Assembly (NCBI GenBank): GCA_946545505.1
Contig: CAMNNN010000095.1
Span: 1-6,072 of the forward strand
From: an uncultured Clostridia bacterium
Lineage (GTDB): Bacteria; Bacillota; Clostridia; Saccharofermentanales; Saccharofermentanaceae
Reading direction: 5' to 3'
Length of the DNA: 6,072 nt
The notes below the pieces were generated by a model. That model did no database searches. It worked only from the letters and a program-made list of their open reading frames with translations, and was not told the DNA's origin. A program made the translations under genes and the position numbers. This document shows positions 1-5,382 of the stretch, one piece after another. Numbering within the stretch: position 1 is the first letter of the stretch; every line of letters begins with the position of its first letter.

Positions 1-19
1 GCACAAATGCCGGATGCTT

Positions 20-37
20 TTAAGGGACGCCCCCTAA
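20..37. repeat. Small hairpin with AGGGAC arm
   Basis: Arms 20-26 and 31-37 pair around the loop ACGC (27-30). There is one A-C mismatch when read on the plus strand, which becomes a G-U wobble in a minus-strand transcript. No U-run follows, so it is not a convincing terminator. It belongs to the palindrome cluster in the first 300 bases. Confidence 0.35.
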
Positions 38-174
38 TACCCCGATAAGCTGAGCTAAAAGAAGTAGTCACAAGCAGAAGTAAATATGCAGTTGTCAAAG
101 TCCACGAAGGGAGTAAAAAACACTCTTCATTTAATAGGAACGGGAGAGCTTGTTTTTGCATCGCAGATTCAACA

Positions 175-220
175 AAAATGAAGAGGTCCCTCTGTATATA
201 TCGACAAAGGGACCCATTTT
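175..220. repeat. Long two-part hairpin (GGTCCCT / AGGGACC)
   Basis: The inner stem is 11 positions, 185-195 with 204-214, around an 8-base loop. One C-A mismatch (192/207) on the plus strand becomes a G-U wobble on the minus strand. A further 6-bp stem (175-180 with 215-220) lies outside a 4-base one-sided bulge (181-184). Read on the minus strand, the sequence after the inner stem (TCTTCATTTTT) is U-rich, so this could act as a second, distal terminator for the transporter operon. Its shared AGGGAC arms also fit a REP-like palindrome. Confidence 0.5.
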
Positions 221-259
221 GATGGTTTAGTATTGTGCACAAATAGATTATCTAGATTT

Positions 260-301
260 AGGGACACGCTCTATGAGGTCGGGTCTCAGGGATGTCCCTG
301 A
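260..301. repeat. Alternative palindromes: AGGGACA/TGTCCCT or TCAGGG/CCCTGA
   Basis: Two mutually exclusive structures share the same bases. One pairs AGGGACA (260-266) with TGTCCCT (293-299), enclosing an inner TGAG/CTCA stem (274-277 with 285-288). The other is the compact palindrome TCAGGGATGTCCCTGA (286-301), with 6-7 bp arms. No U-run follows on either strand. Shared arms of this kind are seen in REP-like repeats and in switching RNAs; nothing here decides between these. Confidence 0.4.
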
Positions 302-311
302 CAAGTTCTCT

Positions 312-334
312 GTATCTGCTGGATAGCCAGATAC
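312..334. repeat. Hairpin GTATCTG / CAGATAC
   Basis: Perfect 7-bp arms (312-318 and 328-334) enclose nine bases. An alternative inner stem, CTGG/CCAG (319-322 with 327-330), shares some of the same bases. No T-run follows. It lies between the palindrome cluster and the strong terminator, with no gene nearby. Function unknown. Confidence 0.35.
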
Positions 335-392
335 GTTGCTTGCTTCTTCATGGTAGAAGACCAGTATTGATCTCATCACTAATTAGGCGAAG

Positions 393-421
393 AAGGCACC
401 GGTTGAAGCCGGTGCCTTTTT
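393..421. terminator. Strong GC-rich hairpin terminator after the permease gene
   Basis: A perfect 10-bp stem (393-402 with 409-418, core GGCACCGG/CCGGTGCC) has a 6-base loop. It begins about 20 bases beyond the permease stop codon and would end the minus-strand transporter transcript. The minus-strand tail is TTCTTCG, only moderately U-rich. The plus-strand tail TTTTTATAT is the better classical tail, so the structure may work in both directions even though no plus-strand gene is visible to its left. Confidence 0.8.
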
Positions 422-438
422 ATATCCATCAAAACTGC

Positions 439-2469
439 TCAGGATACGATCTTGTAGTAAGCGTTGGATGTTACCTTGTAGATAGCTGCATAGAATACCG
501 CACAGATAACTACGCATACACTTGCTGTTGCAACGAGCATAGGCATATTCATGAAGCCCATGAGCATAAGAAGTTTATGGATGATCGGCAAAGCCATGAA
601 CAGGTGTGCGCAGGCGAACACGATCGGGATCAGGAATACCGTAAGCATCTGTGAATTGATGCTCTTCTTGATATCTTCGCGCGTCATGCCGACCTTCTGC
701 ATGATCTCGAATCTGGACTTATCCTCGAATCCTTCGGAGATCTGCTTGTAGTAGATGATGAGCACGCATGATACAAGGAATATGGTGCTAAGAAGTATAC
801 CGAGGAACATGAGTCCGCCGAATGTGCTTAAATAATCCGTACGCTGGTTCTCGTGGCTGTCACAGTAGTAGTTAGTGAAGTTCAAAGGACCAAGTTCTTC
901 ATTAAGAATTGCGCTAAGATCATTGGCAACTGCTATCTGTCCATCAACATCAAGGCCCGTATCGAATCTGCAATACCAGTACCAGGCAAGCATCGGCTCT
1001 CCATTGTAATCCTGATACTGAATGTAGTTCTGAGCTACCTCTTCGACATCGTCGACGATCATGTAGATCGTAGGTGATACTGCGATCTTGGAAGCCGGGT
1101 CGATCTCATCAATCCTGTCATCAATACGCTTGGACACCTCGAATGTTGAATCTCCGATTATGAGTGTGTCGCCGAGAGTGATGTCGTTTGCTGTTCCGAC
1201 GATAGCCTTACCGGGTTCAACAGTCTCGTTATATCCGAATACGCGGTTATATAGGCCTACATCAATGAATTGAATCTGTGCAACCTTGTCATAATCGATA
1301 AATGTCATGTCTGACAACGAATCGAGAGTTACCTGAAGCACATCATTCTCAAGATAGCCGCTGATCGAATATGTGTAGTAAGTCTTGTTATTTGTAACTG
1401 TCGCACCGTGTGCCTCGGCAGCCTCGTAGAGGATATCATCAAGTCTCTCACCTAAATCCGTAAGGTTCTCATCGTATCCGTATGTGCAGGCGAATGCGCC
1501 GATCTCATTCGGGTATCTTACTGTAAGGCAATACTCCGAATTGTTGAACAGTACCGATGTCGAAGAGAGTATTACCAGAACGATAGTGAGAAGGATGCAG
1601 ATGGAAGCAAGTCCCGCTCCATTTCTCTTCATGCGGTAAGCCATGGAAGATACCGATACGAAGTGGTTAGTCTTGTAGTAGTAATCCTTGTTCTTCTGCA
1701 AGATCCTGCAAAGCAATACCGAACCTGCGATGAGCACGAGGTATGTTCCAACGATTACAAGCACAACTGCAATGAAGAATCCGAACAAAGCGGAGATGGG
1801 CTGCTGGATTCTGATAGCAAGAACGTAGCCTGCACCGAGAACGATGACACCGAGGATCCCGATAAACCAGTTAGCCTTGGGAGGCTTCTCTCCAGCCTTC
1901 TCGGAACGGACAAGTTCGATTGCAGAAGAGAACTTGATCTGTCTTATCGTATTGAGCCAAATAAGAAGGAATATAACCGTGAATGTTCCGATCGTGTGAA
2001 GCACTGAATCCGTTGATATCCTGAAATCATAATTAACCGGTGCTGCGATCATACGGGTAAATCCGAGTTCAGCTACCTTGGACATACCGATACCTAAGAT
2101 CAGTCCTCCGAAGATTGCTGCGATCCATGTCATGATCGTCTCATAGAAGATGATCATGCCGAGGTTATTCTTGTTCATTCCGAGGACACTGTAAAGACCG
2201 AATTCTTTCTTACGTCCCTTGATCAATGTCGACTGTGTATAGAACAGAAATATAGCACTGAATATGGTGATGACATAGACGCCGAATCCAAGCATCTGAA
2301 CGGCTGTACTTGCTCCCGGGATTCCGATAAGAACTCCGGAGAAAGCGAGGAAATGAACTATATAATAGATAGCGACCATCAGTATGCAGGTAATGCAGTA
2401 AGGAATGTAAAGCTTCCCGTTCTTACGCATACCTTCATACGCGATCTTGGGATAGAGACCTATATTCAC
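439..2469 (-). CDS. BceB-like FtsX-family ABC transporter permease (antimicrobial peptide sensing/resistance)
   Basis: Membrane subunit of a peptide-antibiotic detoxification and flux-sensing transporter working with the adjacent ATPase. The 676 residues give ten likely membrane segments near 24-45, 58-78, 105-129, 156-174, 201-220, 227-254, 286-307, 549-573, 607-629 and 642-664, with an extracellular domain of about 240 residues (roughly 308-547) between TM7 and TM8. That is the BceB layout. FtsX-type motifs follow TM2 (LYSVLGMNKNN, 92-102) and TM8 (EIMQKVGMTREDI, 588-600). The start is GTG at 2469-2467, overlapping the ATPase stop (GTGA) and preceded by an exceptionally strong ribosome binding site, which fixes this start. 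In characterised homologues (established knowledge) the large extracellular domain helps set drug specificity, and the permease signals to the short kinase. The substrate cannot be read from sequence: bacitracin, lantibiotics or other cell-wall-targeting peptides are all possible. A strong terminator follows. The family call is firm; exact orthology is not. Confidence 0.93.
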   Translation of the reverse strand: MNIGLYPKIAYEGMRKNGKLYIPYCITCILMVAIYYIVHFLAFSGVLIGIPGASTAVQMLGFGVYVITIFSAIFLFYTQSTLIKGRKKEFGLYSVLGMNKNNLGMIIFYETIMTWIAAIFGGLILGIGMSKVAELGFTRMIAAPVNYDFRISTDSVLHTIGTFTVIFLLIWLNTIRQIKFSSAIELVRSEKAGEKPPKANWFIGILGVIVLGAGYVLAIRIQQPISALFGFFIAVVLVIVGTYLVLIAGSVLLCRILQKNKDYYYKTNHFVSVSSMAYRMKRNGAGLASICILLTIVLVILSSTSVLFNNSEYCLTVRYPNEIGAFACTYGYDENLTDLGERLDDILYEAAEAHGATVTNNKTYYTYSISGYLENDVLQVTLDSLSDMTFIDYDKVAQIQFIDVGLYNRVFGYNETVEPGKAIVGTANDITLGDTLIIGDSTFEVSKRIDDRIDEIDPASKIAVSPTIYMIVDDVEEVAQNYIQYQDYNGEPMLAWYWYCRFDTGLDVDGQIAVANDLSAILNEELGPLNFTNYYCDSHENQRTDYLSTFGGLMFLGILLSTIFLVSCVLIIYYKQISEGFEDKSRFEIMQKVGMTREDIKKSINSQMLTVFLIPIVFACAHLFMALPIIHKLLMLMGFMNMPMLVATASVCVVICAVFYAAIYKVTSNAYYKIVS

Positions 2470-3230
2470 TTAAGATCACCTCCCTGCGCAAGAAGCGTCA
2501 GTGTATCGGAGATCTTCTGGTAAAGTTCGGTGTCTGTGGAATCACCCTTATAGATCTGATGGAAGATCACGCCGTCCTTGATGAACATTACTCTGGAAGC
2601 GTGGCTTGCGGCCTTCGTGGAGTGTGTAACCATGAGGACTGTCTGACCCATCTGATTAACCTTCGTAAACAGGTCGAGAAGTTCATCGGAAGACTTGGAA
2701 TCAAGAGCGCCTGTAGGCTCGTCTGCAAGTATGATGCGGGGGCCTGTGATAAGAGCTCTTGCGACTGCGGCTCTTTGCTTCTGACCACCTGATACTTCAT
2801 ACGGATACTTCTTAAGAAGATTTGTGATTCCGAGAGGCTCTGCGATCTCATCAAGGCGTGACTTCATCTCCGCATGTTTCTTACCTGCGAGCACCAAAGG
2901 AAGATAGATATTATCCTCAAGGGAGAAGGTATCAAGAAGATTAAAATCCTGGAATACATATCCCATATTATCGCGGCGGAACTTCGCCATCTGGGACTCC
3001 TTGATCTTACCCACATCCATGCCGTCGAGAATAACTGTTCCTGACGTTGCCTTATCGAGGGCCGCAAGAATATTAAGAAGCGTAGTCTTACCGCTTCCGG
3101 ACTCACCCATGATAGCGACGAACTCGCCCTTCTCTACCGTGAAATTAACGTTCTTCAACGCTTCTACGGACTGGCCTCCGAAGCGCGTCTTGTATATCTT
3201 TTTTACTCCTGAAACTTCAAGCAAACTCAT
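2466..3230 (-). CDS. BceA-like ABC transporter ATP-binding protein
   Basis: Cytoplasmic ATPase that powers the neighbouring FtsX-like permease (MacB/LolD/BceA branch of ABC ATPases). All catalytic motifs are intact: Walker A GESGSGKTT (42-50), Q-loop Gln94 in YVFQDFNLLD, signature VSGGQKQR (146-153), Walker B IILADEP with Glu171 (166-172), D-loop ALD (175-177) and switch His203 in VTHS. The length of 254 residues is usual for BceA-type subunits. The ATG at 3230 is preceded by AAAGGA (3240-3245) with 9-base spacing. An upstream ATG at 3239-3237 is in another frame. The stop codon overlaps the permease GTG start, so the two are made together. A 107-base gap carrying a likely regulator box separates it from the kinase gene, suggesting its own inducible promoter. 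The ATPase call is near certain; assignment to the Bce group rests on the four-gene context. Confidence 0.95.
   Translation of the reverse strand: MSLLEVSGVKKIYKTRFGGQSVEALKNVNFTVEKGEFVAIMGESGSGKTTLLNILAALDKATSGTVILDGMDVGKIKESQMAKFRRDNMGYVFQDFNLLDTFSLEDNIYLPLVLAGKKHAEMKSRLDEIAEPLGITNLLKKYPYEVSGGQKQRAAVARALITGPRIILADEPTGALDSKSSDELLDLFTKVNQMGQTVLMVTHSTKAASHASRVMFIKDGVIFHQIYKGDSTDTELYQKISDTLTLLAQGGDLK
2474..2483 (-). promoter_or_regulatory. Near-perfect Shine-Dalgarno for the permease GTG start
   Basis: On the minus strand the bases read GGAGGTGATC, complementary over ten bases to the 3' end of bacterial 16S rRNA. GGAGG lies 9 bases before the GTG start. The site sits inside the last codons of the ATPase gene, so it supports translational coupling and compensates for the GTG start. 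Confidence 0.85.
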
Positions 3231-3312
3231 ACTGTTTCATCCTTTCTCATTGTCATGGCTTAAGTGTATGAATTCGCTCTTTCCCATTCCATTGAATCTG
3301 CTTACGTACTTC

Positions 3313-3326
3313 TTACACATTTGTCA
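3313..3326 (-). promoter_or_regulatory. Putative response-regulator operator (BceR-type box TNACA-N4-TGTNA)
   Basis: In the kinase-ATPase gap the minus strand reads TGACA-AATG-TGTAA, an inverted repeat fitting the TNACA-N4-TGTAA pattern I recall for BceR-like regulators of Firmicutes (from memory, not looked up). It also overlaps a 9-base-period direct repeat CACATTTG (3316-3323 and 3325-3332). It lies about 85 bases before the ATPase start, where the regulator would activate transporter expression. I could not identify a convincing -35/-10 pair downstream of it. Confidence 0.6.
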
Positions 3327-3337
3327 CATTTGGAAAA

Positions 3338-4300
3338 TTACTCTACTCCGAGCTTCTTCCCTCTTACGTCGATAATCATCTTCGTTCCTACTCCGGGAGT
3401 CGACTCTGCCGTTATCTTGTGACCTAGGTTATCGGCAATCCTCTTACATAGATACAAACCTATACCACTTGCGCGCTTATCCTCGCGGCCGTTAAATCCC
3501 GTGTATCCGTTCTCGAATATACGTGGCAGGTCTTCCGCGCTTATGCCGATACCCGTGTCTTCGATGACAAGAAGTCCCGGCTCGTCCATATAGATGCGCA
3601 CTCCGCCTTCTGACGTGTACTTAACAGCATTCGATATTACCTGCTCTATTATAAACTCGAGCCACTTCTCATCAGTGATGCATTTGTACTTCACGGGCTC
3701 GTAATTAAGCGTCAGTTTCTTCAGGATAAACTCGCGCGAGAACTTCCTTACGGAAGACTTGATTATCTCATCGAGATCGTGCTCTTTAATGACGTAATCC
3801 GTGCTGTCGGAATCGAGCCTTAAGAAAGTAAGTACCATCTCAACATACGATTCGATCCTGTTAAGGTCGCCCATAAGCTTCCTCGCACTCTCGCTGTCTT
3901 CGGACTGCAGGTTAAGCCTCATCGCCGCGATCGGTGTCTTGATCTGATGCGCCCACACAGTGTAGTACTCGATCATGTTGTTGTAGTCCTGCGAAGCGGA
4001 ACTTGCCCTCATCTCGGCTTCTTCCTTAAGCTTCGCGATGATGCTCTGGTAATCTTCCTCGATCAAGCTTTTCGGTGTGGGAAGCTCGCCGTAAGAAAGC
4101 TCCTTATGCTTCTTAAGAAACATCACGTAATCCACCGCACCCACAACAAGAAGCAGCACCGCTCCCAAAATAAGCGGGTACCACAGCACTATTGTTTCCA
4201 CCTCGAAAAGCAGATCCGCAGCAGCGAACACGCCGAACAGGCAAACGCACAGAATTATGGTTCCCAGGCGGGATCTAAGATAGCCACCGAAGTGCTTCAT
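3338..4300 (-). CDS. BceS-like intramembrane-sensing histidine kinase
   Basis: Membrane sensor kinase of 320 residues. Two N-terminal membrane segments (about 14-33 and 38-62) are joined by only a few residues, so there is no extracellular sensor domain. This is the hallmark of kinases that take their signal from a partner Bce transporter rather than binding the drug. The H-box YYTVWAHQIKTPIAAM places the phosphoacceptor at His118. N-box Asn224 is in EQVISNAVKYTSEG, the G1 box is DTGIGI (248-253), the F-box starts near RIFENGYTG (260-268) and the G2 box is GIGLYL (279-284). All catalytic motifs are intact. The ATG overlaps the regulator stop as TGATG, and GGAGG (4308-4312) stands 7 bases upstream inside the regulator gene, so the two are translationally coupled. 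Its partner is the OmpR-type regulator just upstream and its likely input is the ABC transporter downstream. Confidence 0.93.
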   Translation of the reverse strand: MKHFGGYLRSRLGTIILCVCLFGVFAAADLLFEVETIVLWYPLILGAVLLLVVGAVDYVMFLKKHKELSYGELPTPKSLIEEDYQSIIAKLKEEAEMRASSASQDYNNMIEYYTVWAHQIKTPIAAMRLNLQSEDSESARKLMGDLNRIESYVEMVLTFLRLDSDSTDYVIKEHDLDEIIKSSVRKFSREFILKKLTLNYEPVKYKCITDEKWLEFIIEQVISNAVKYTSEGGVRIYMDEPGLLVIEDTGIGISAEDLPRIFENGYTGFNGREDKRASGIGLYLCKRIADNLGHKITAESTPGVGTKMIIDVRGKKLGVE

Positions 4301-4977
4301 CAGGAATCCTCCAGGATGTAACCCACTCCGAATTTTGTCTTGATGAGGTCCTTAAGGCCCGCTGCTTCCAAGGTCTTTCTGAGGCGGCCGACATTAACCG
4401 TCAGCGTGTTCTCGTCGACGAAGCTGTCCGTCTCCCACAAAGCCTCCATGAGCTTCTCACGGCTAACTACTTTATTCTTGTTCTGCATGAGTGTAAGAAG
4501 GATCTTGTACTCGTTACGCGCGAGCTCGATCTTCGTTCCGTTATAGGTCAAAGTGTTGTCGTTGGTGTTAAGAACGGCACCCGCTGCTTCAAGTGCGAAA
4601 GAACCCTTATTGAAGTCGTAAGTCCTTCGAAGAAGAGCCTGTACTTTCGCGATGAGAACACTCTGGTCGAACGGCTTCGGAATGAAGTCGTCGGCACCCA
4701 TATTCATCGCCATTATAATGTTCATGTTATCCGTCGCAGACGAGATAAAAATGATCGGCACGGAGCTCGTCTTACGGATCTCCTGGCACCAGTAGTAACC
4801 GCCCATGTAAGGCAGCGTTATATCCATAATCACGAGGTGCGGATCATAGTCTCTGATCTCCTCCGTGACATTACGGTAATCCTGAACTTCACGGGATTCC
4901 ATGTCCCATACTTTAAGGCAAGCAGCTATACCGTCAGCTATGCCCTTATCGTCTTCCACTATAAATATCTTATACAT
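4300..4977 (-). CDS. BceR-like OmpR-family response regulator
   Basis: DNA-binding response regulator of 225 residues. The receiver domain (1 to about 118) carries the acidic pair Asp9/Asp10, phosphoacceptor Asp52 in LVIMDITLP, switch Ser80 in FISSATD and conserved Lys101 in PKPF. The winged-helix domain (about 126-222) includes the recognition-helix region VDENTLTVNVGRLRKTLE (187-204) and the C-terminal hairpin TKFGVGYIL. It is the first gene of the four-gene run and the partner of the kinase, whose start it overlaps by one base. Its probable target is the inverted repeat before the ATPase gene. The region before the ATG is purine-rich (AAAAAGAGAA) but has no GGAGG, so translation may be modest, as suits a low-level regulator. 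The terminator at 5091-5125 separates it from integrase transcription. Confidence 0.94.
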   Translation of the reverse strand: MYKIFIVEDDKGIADGIAACLKVWDMESREVQDYRNVTEEIRDYDPHLVIMDITLPYMGGYYWCQEIRKTSSVPIIFISSATDNMNIIMAMNMGADDFIPKPFDQSVLIAKVQALLRRTYDFNKGSFALEAAGAVLNTNDNTLTYNGTKIELARNEYKILLTLMQNKNKVVSREKLMEALWETDSFVDENTLTVNVGRLRKTLEAAGLKDLIKTKFGVGYILEDS

Positions 4978-5008
4978 ACTATTCTCTTTTTCATTCTACA
5001 CCACTTAA

Positions 5009-5041
5009 ATTATCCAATCATGGGATATGGTTATTTGTCAA
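5009..5041 (-). promoter_or_regulatory. Weak candidate promoter for the regulator-kinase pair
   Basis: On the minus strand a perfect TTGACA (5041-5036) is followed by GATAAT (5014-5009) about 30 bases before the regulator ATG. The 21-base spacer is longer than the usual 16-18, so the two may not work together. Either GATAAT with a poor -35 or an activator-dependent promoter is possible. It is the only promoter-like sequence seen between the terminator and the regulator gene. Confidence 0.25.
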
Positions 5042-5090
5042 TGTGATTTGTCGTGAGTTGTATCCTTTTGTGTCGCGAAGCGTCAAACGA

Positions 5091-5125
5091 CAAGAAAAAC
5101 GGCCAGGAATCGCTTCCTGACCGTT
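5091..5125 (-). terminator. Rho-independent terminator, minus strand
   Basis: On the minus strand 12-position arms (5125-5114 with 5109-5098) pair with a single G-U wobble around the tetraloop GCGA (a GNRA loop), and the transcript then runs into UUUUUCUU. On the plus strand the wobble becomes an A-C mismatch and no T-run follows, so the minus direction is clearly favoured. It lies about 280 bases beyond the integrase stop and would keep integrase-side transcription out of the regulator gene. It could instead be the original terminator of a tRNA operon displaced by the element. Confidence 0.85.
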
Positions 5126-5156
5126 CAATGGGCACATCTTCTAATCTGTCGTAATA

Positions 5157-5174
5157 GTGGTAAGTTGGTGGTAA
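5157..5174 (+). repeat. GTGGTAA direct pair, 11-base period
   Basis: GTGGTAA occurs at 5157-5163 and 5168-5174, one helical turn apart (TTACCAC on the minus strand). Same-face pairs like this are common as integrase arm sites, but two 7-base words could arise by chance. Confidence 0.3.
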
Positions 5175-5250
5175 ATCGTGTTCCTGTGAACTACGAGAAA
5201 CCCCGCAAACCCCTGATATATTGACTTCTTACGACGCCCGTTTTCAAATT

Positions 5251-5266
5251 TGGCGGAGATGGAGGG
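5251..5266 (-). other. tRNA 3'-end fragment, probable attachment-site core
   Basis: On the minus strand the bases read CCCTCCATCTCCGCCA, with the form of a tRNA 3' end: the 3' arm of the T-stem (CCCTC), a 7-base acceptor strand (CATCTCC), discriminator G and CCA. The G discriminator and general resemblance to Firmicute tRNA-Ser ends make tRNA-Ser most likely (family knowledge recalled, not searched). The bases just upstream do not form a T-loop or tRNA body, so this is a fragment and not a gene. Such fragments beside a tyrosine integrase are the usual mark of integration into a tRNA 3' end. Orientation implies element DNA to the right and original chromosome to the left, with the intact tRNA at the far right end of the element. 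Confidence 0.62.
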
Positions 5267-5284
5267 TCAGATGTTTTATATTCT

Positions 5285-5369
5285 GTATATCTCTATAACC
5301 CTCTCGGAAACCCTTTATTTACGGGCTTCTCCAGATTTATAACATTTGCGTATATCTTTATAACTCTCT
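5285..5369 (+). repeat. 20-base imperfect direct repeat, copies 65 bases apart
   Basis: The pattern GTATATCTYTATAACYCTCT occurs at 5285-5304 and 5350-5369, identical at 18 of 20 positions, with both differences C versus T. A further TTTATAAC stands at 5336-5343, 21 bases before the TTTATAAC inside the second copy, about two helical turns. The repeats lie between the tRNA-end match and the integrase stop, where arm-type integrase or excisionase sites are expected. The function is inferred. Confidence 0.55.
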
Positions 5370-5382
5370 GTAAAAAGTCGGT

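Larger units (their letters stand above)
1..301. repeat. Gene-free palindrome cluster built on AGGGAC/GTCCCT
   Basis: No open frame with a plausible start and ribosome binding site is seen in bases 1-392. The hexamer AGGGAC or its complement GTCCCT occurs five times: 23-28 (+), 186-191 (-), 208-213 (+), 260-265 (+) and 294-299 (-). Most copies form arms of hairpins listed separately. The word GCACAAAT occurs at 1-8 and 237-244, in each case 14-15 bases before AGGGAC, so part of the region looks duplicated. By memory of family patterns, GGGAC-containing palindromes near TTTGTC resemble REP-type sequences mobilised by IS200-like (RAYT) transposases, but no transposase is present here. An old insertion-element end or a structured RNA are alternatives. 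The repetition is seen directly; the identity is inference. Confidence 0.45.

Noticed and set aside
244..254. TAGATTATCTA palindrome as an operator or recombination site
   Set aside because: It is only 5+1+5 bases and AT-rich, with no partner site or gene nearby; chance occurrence is likely.
1..440. CRISPR array in the repeat-rich left end
   Set aside because: The repeated words are only 6-8 bases, irregularly spaced and in both orientations, with no constant repeat-spacer periodicity and no cas gene.
292..654. 120-codon plus-strand open frame
   Set aside because: It begins in the palindrome cluster, runs through the terminator hairpin and lies antisense to the permease 3' end. It has no ribosome binding site, its composition is Arg/Cys/His-rich and no family is recognisable.
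1663..2007. 114-codon plus-strand open frame opposite the permease
   Set aside because: Antisense shadow of a well-supported membrane protein gene, with no start signal and no recognisable domain.
2588..3106. Two minus-strand open frames (88 and 80 codons) in another frame of the ATPase
   Set aside because: Out-of-frame shadows, rich in Arg and Ser. The ATPase motifs run intact through the same bases, so no frameshift is implied.
3001..3375. 124-codon plus-strand open frame opposite the ATPase start and the intergenic gap
   Set aside because: It reads antisense through ATPase codons and across the regulator box. No ribosome binding site or family resemblance.
3947..4321. 124-codon plus-strand open frame opposite the kinase N-terminus
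   Set aside because: Antisense shadow; the kinase frame carries all family motifs and this one carries none.
4555..4565. GTTGTCGTTGG inside the response regulator gene as another GTCGT site
   Set aside because: It lies in conserved coding sequence (receiver-to-wHTH linker region) away from the att region and is explained by codon use.
439..4977. The Bce-type module as cargo of the integrating element
   Set aside because: Orientation of the tRNA-end match puts the element to the right of 5251, and a terminator separates the module from the integrase. Not excluded, but less likely on the visible evidence.
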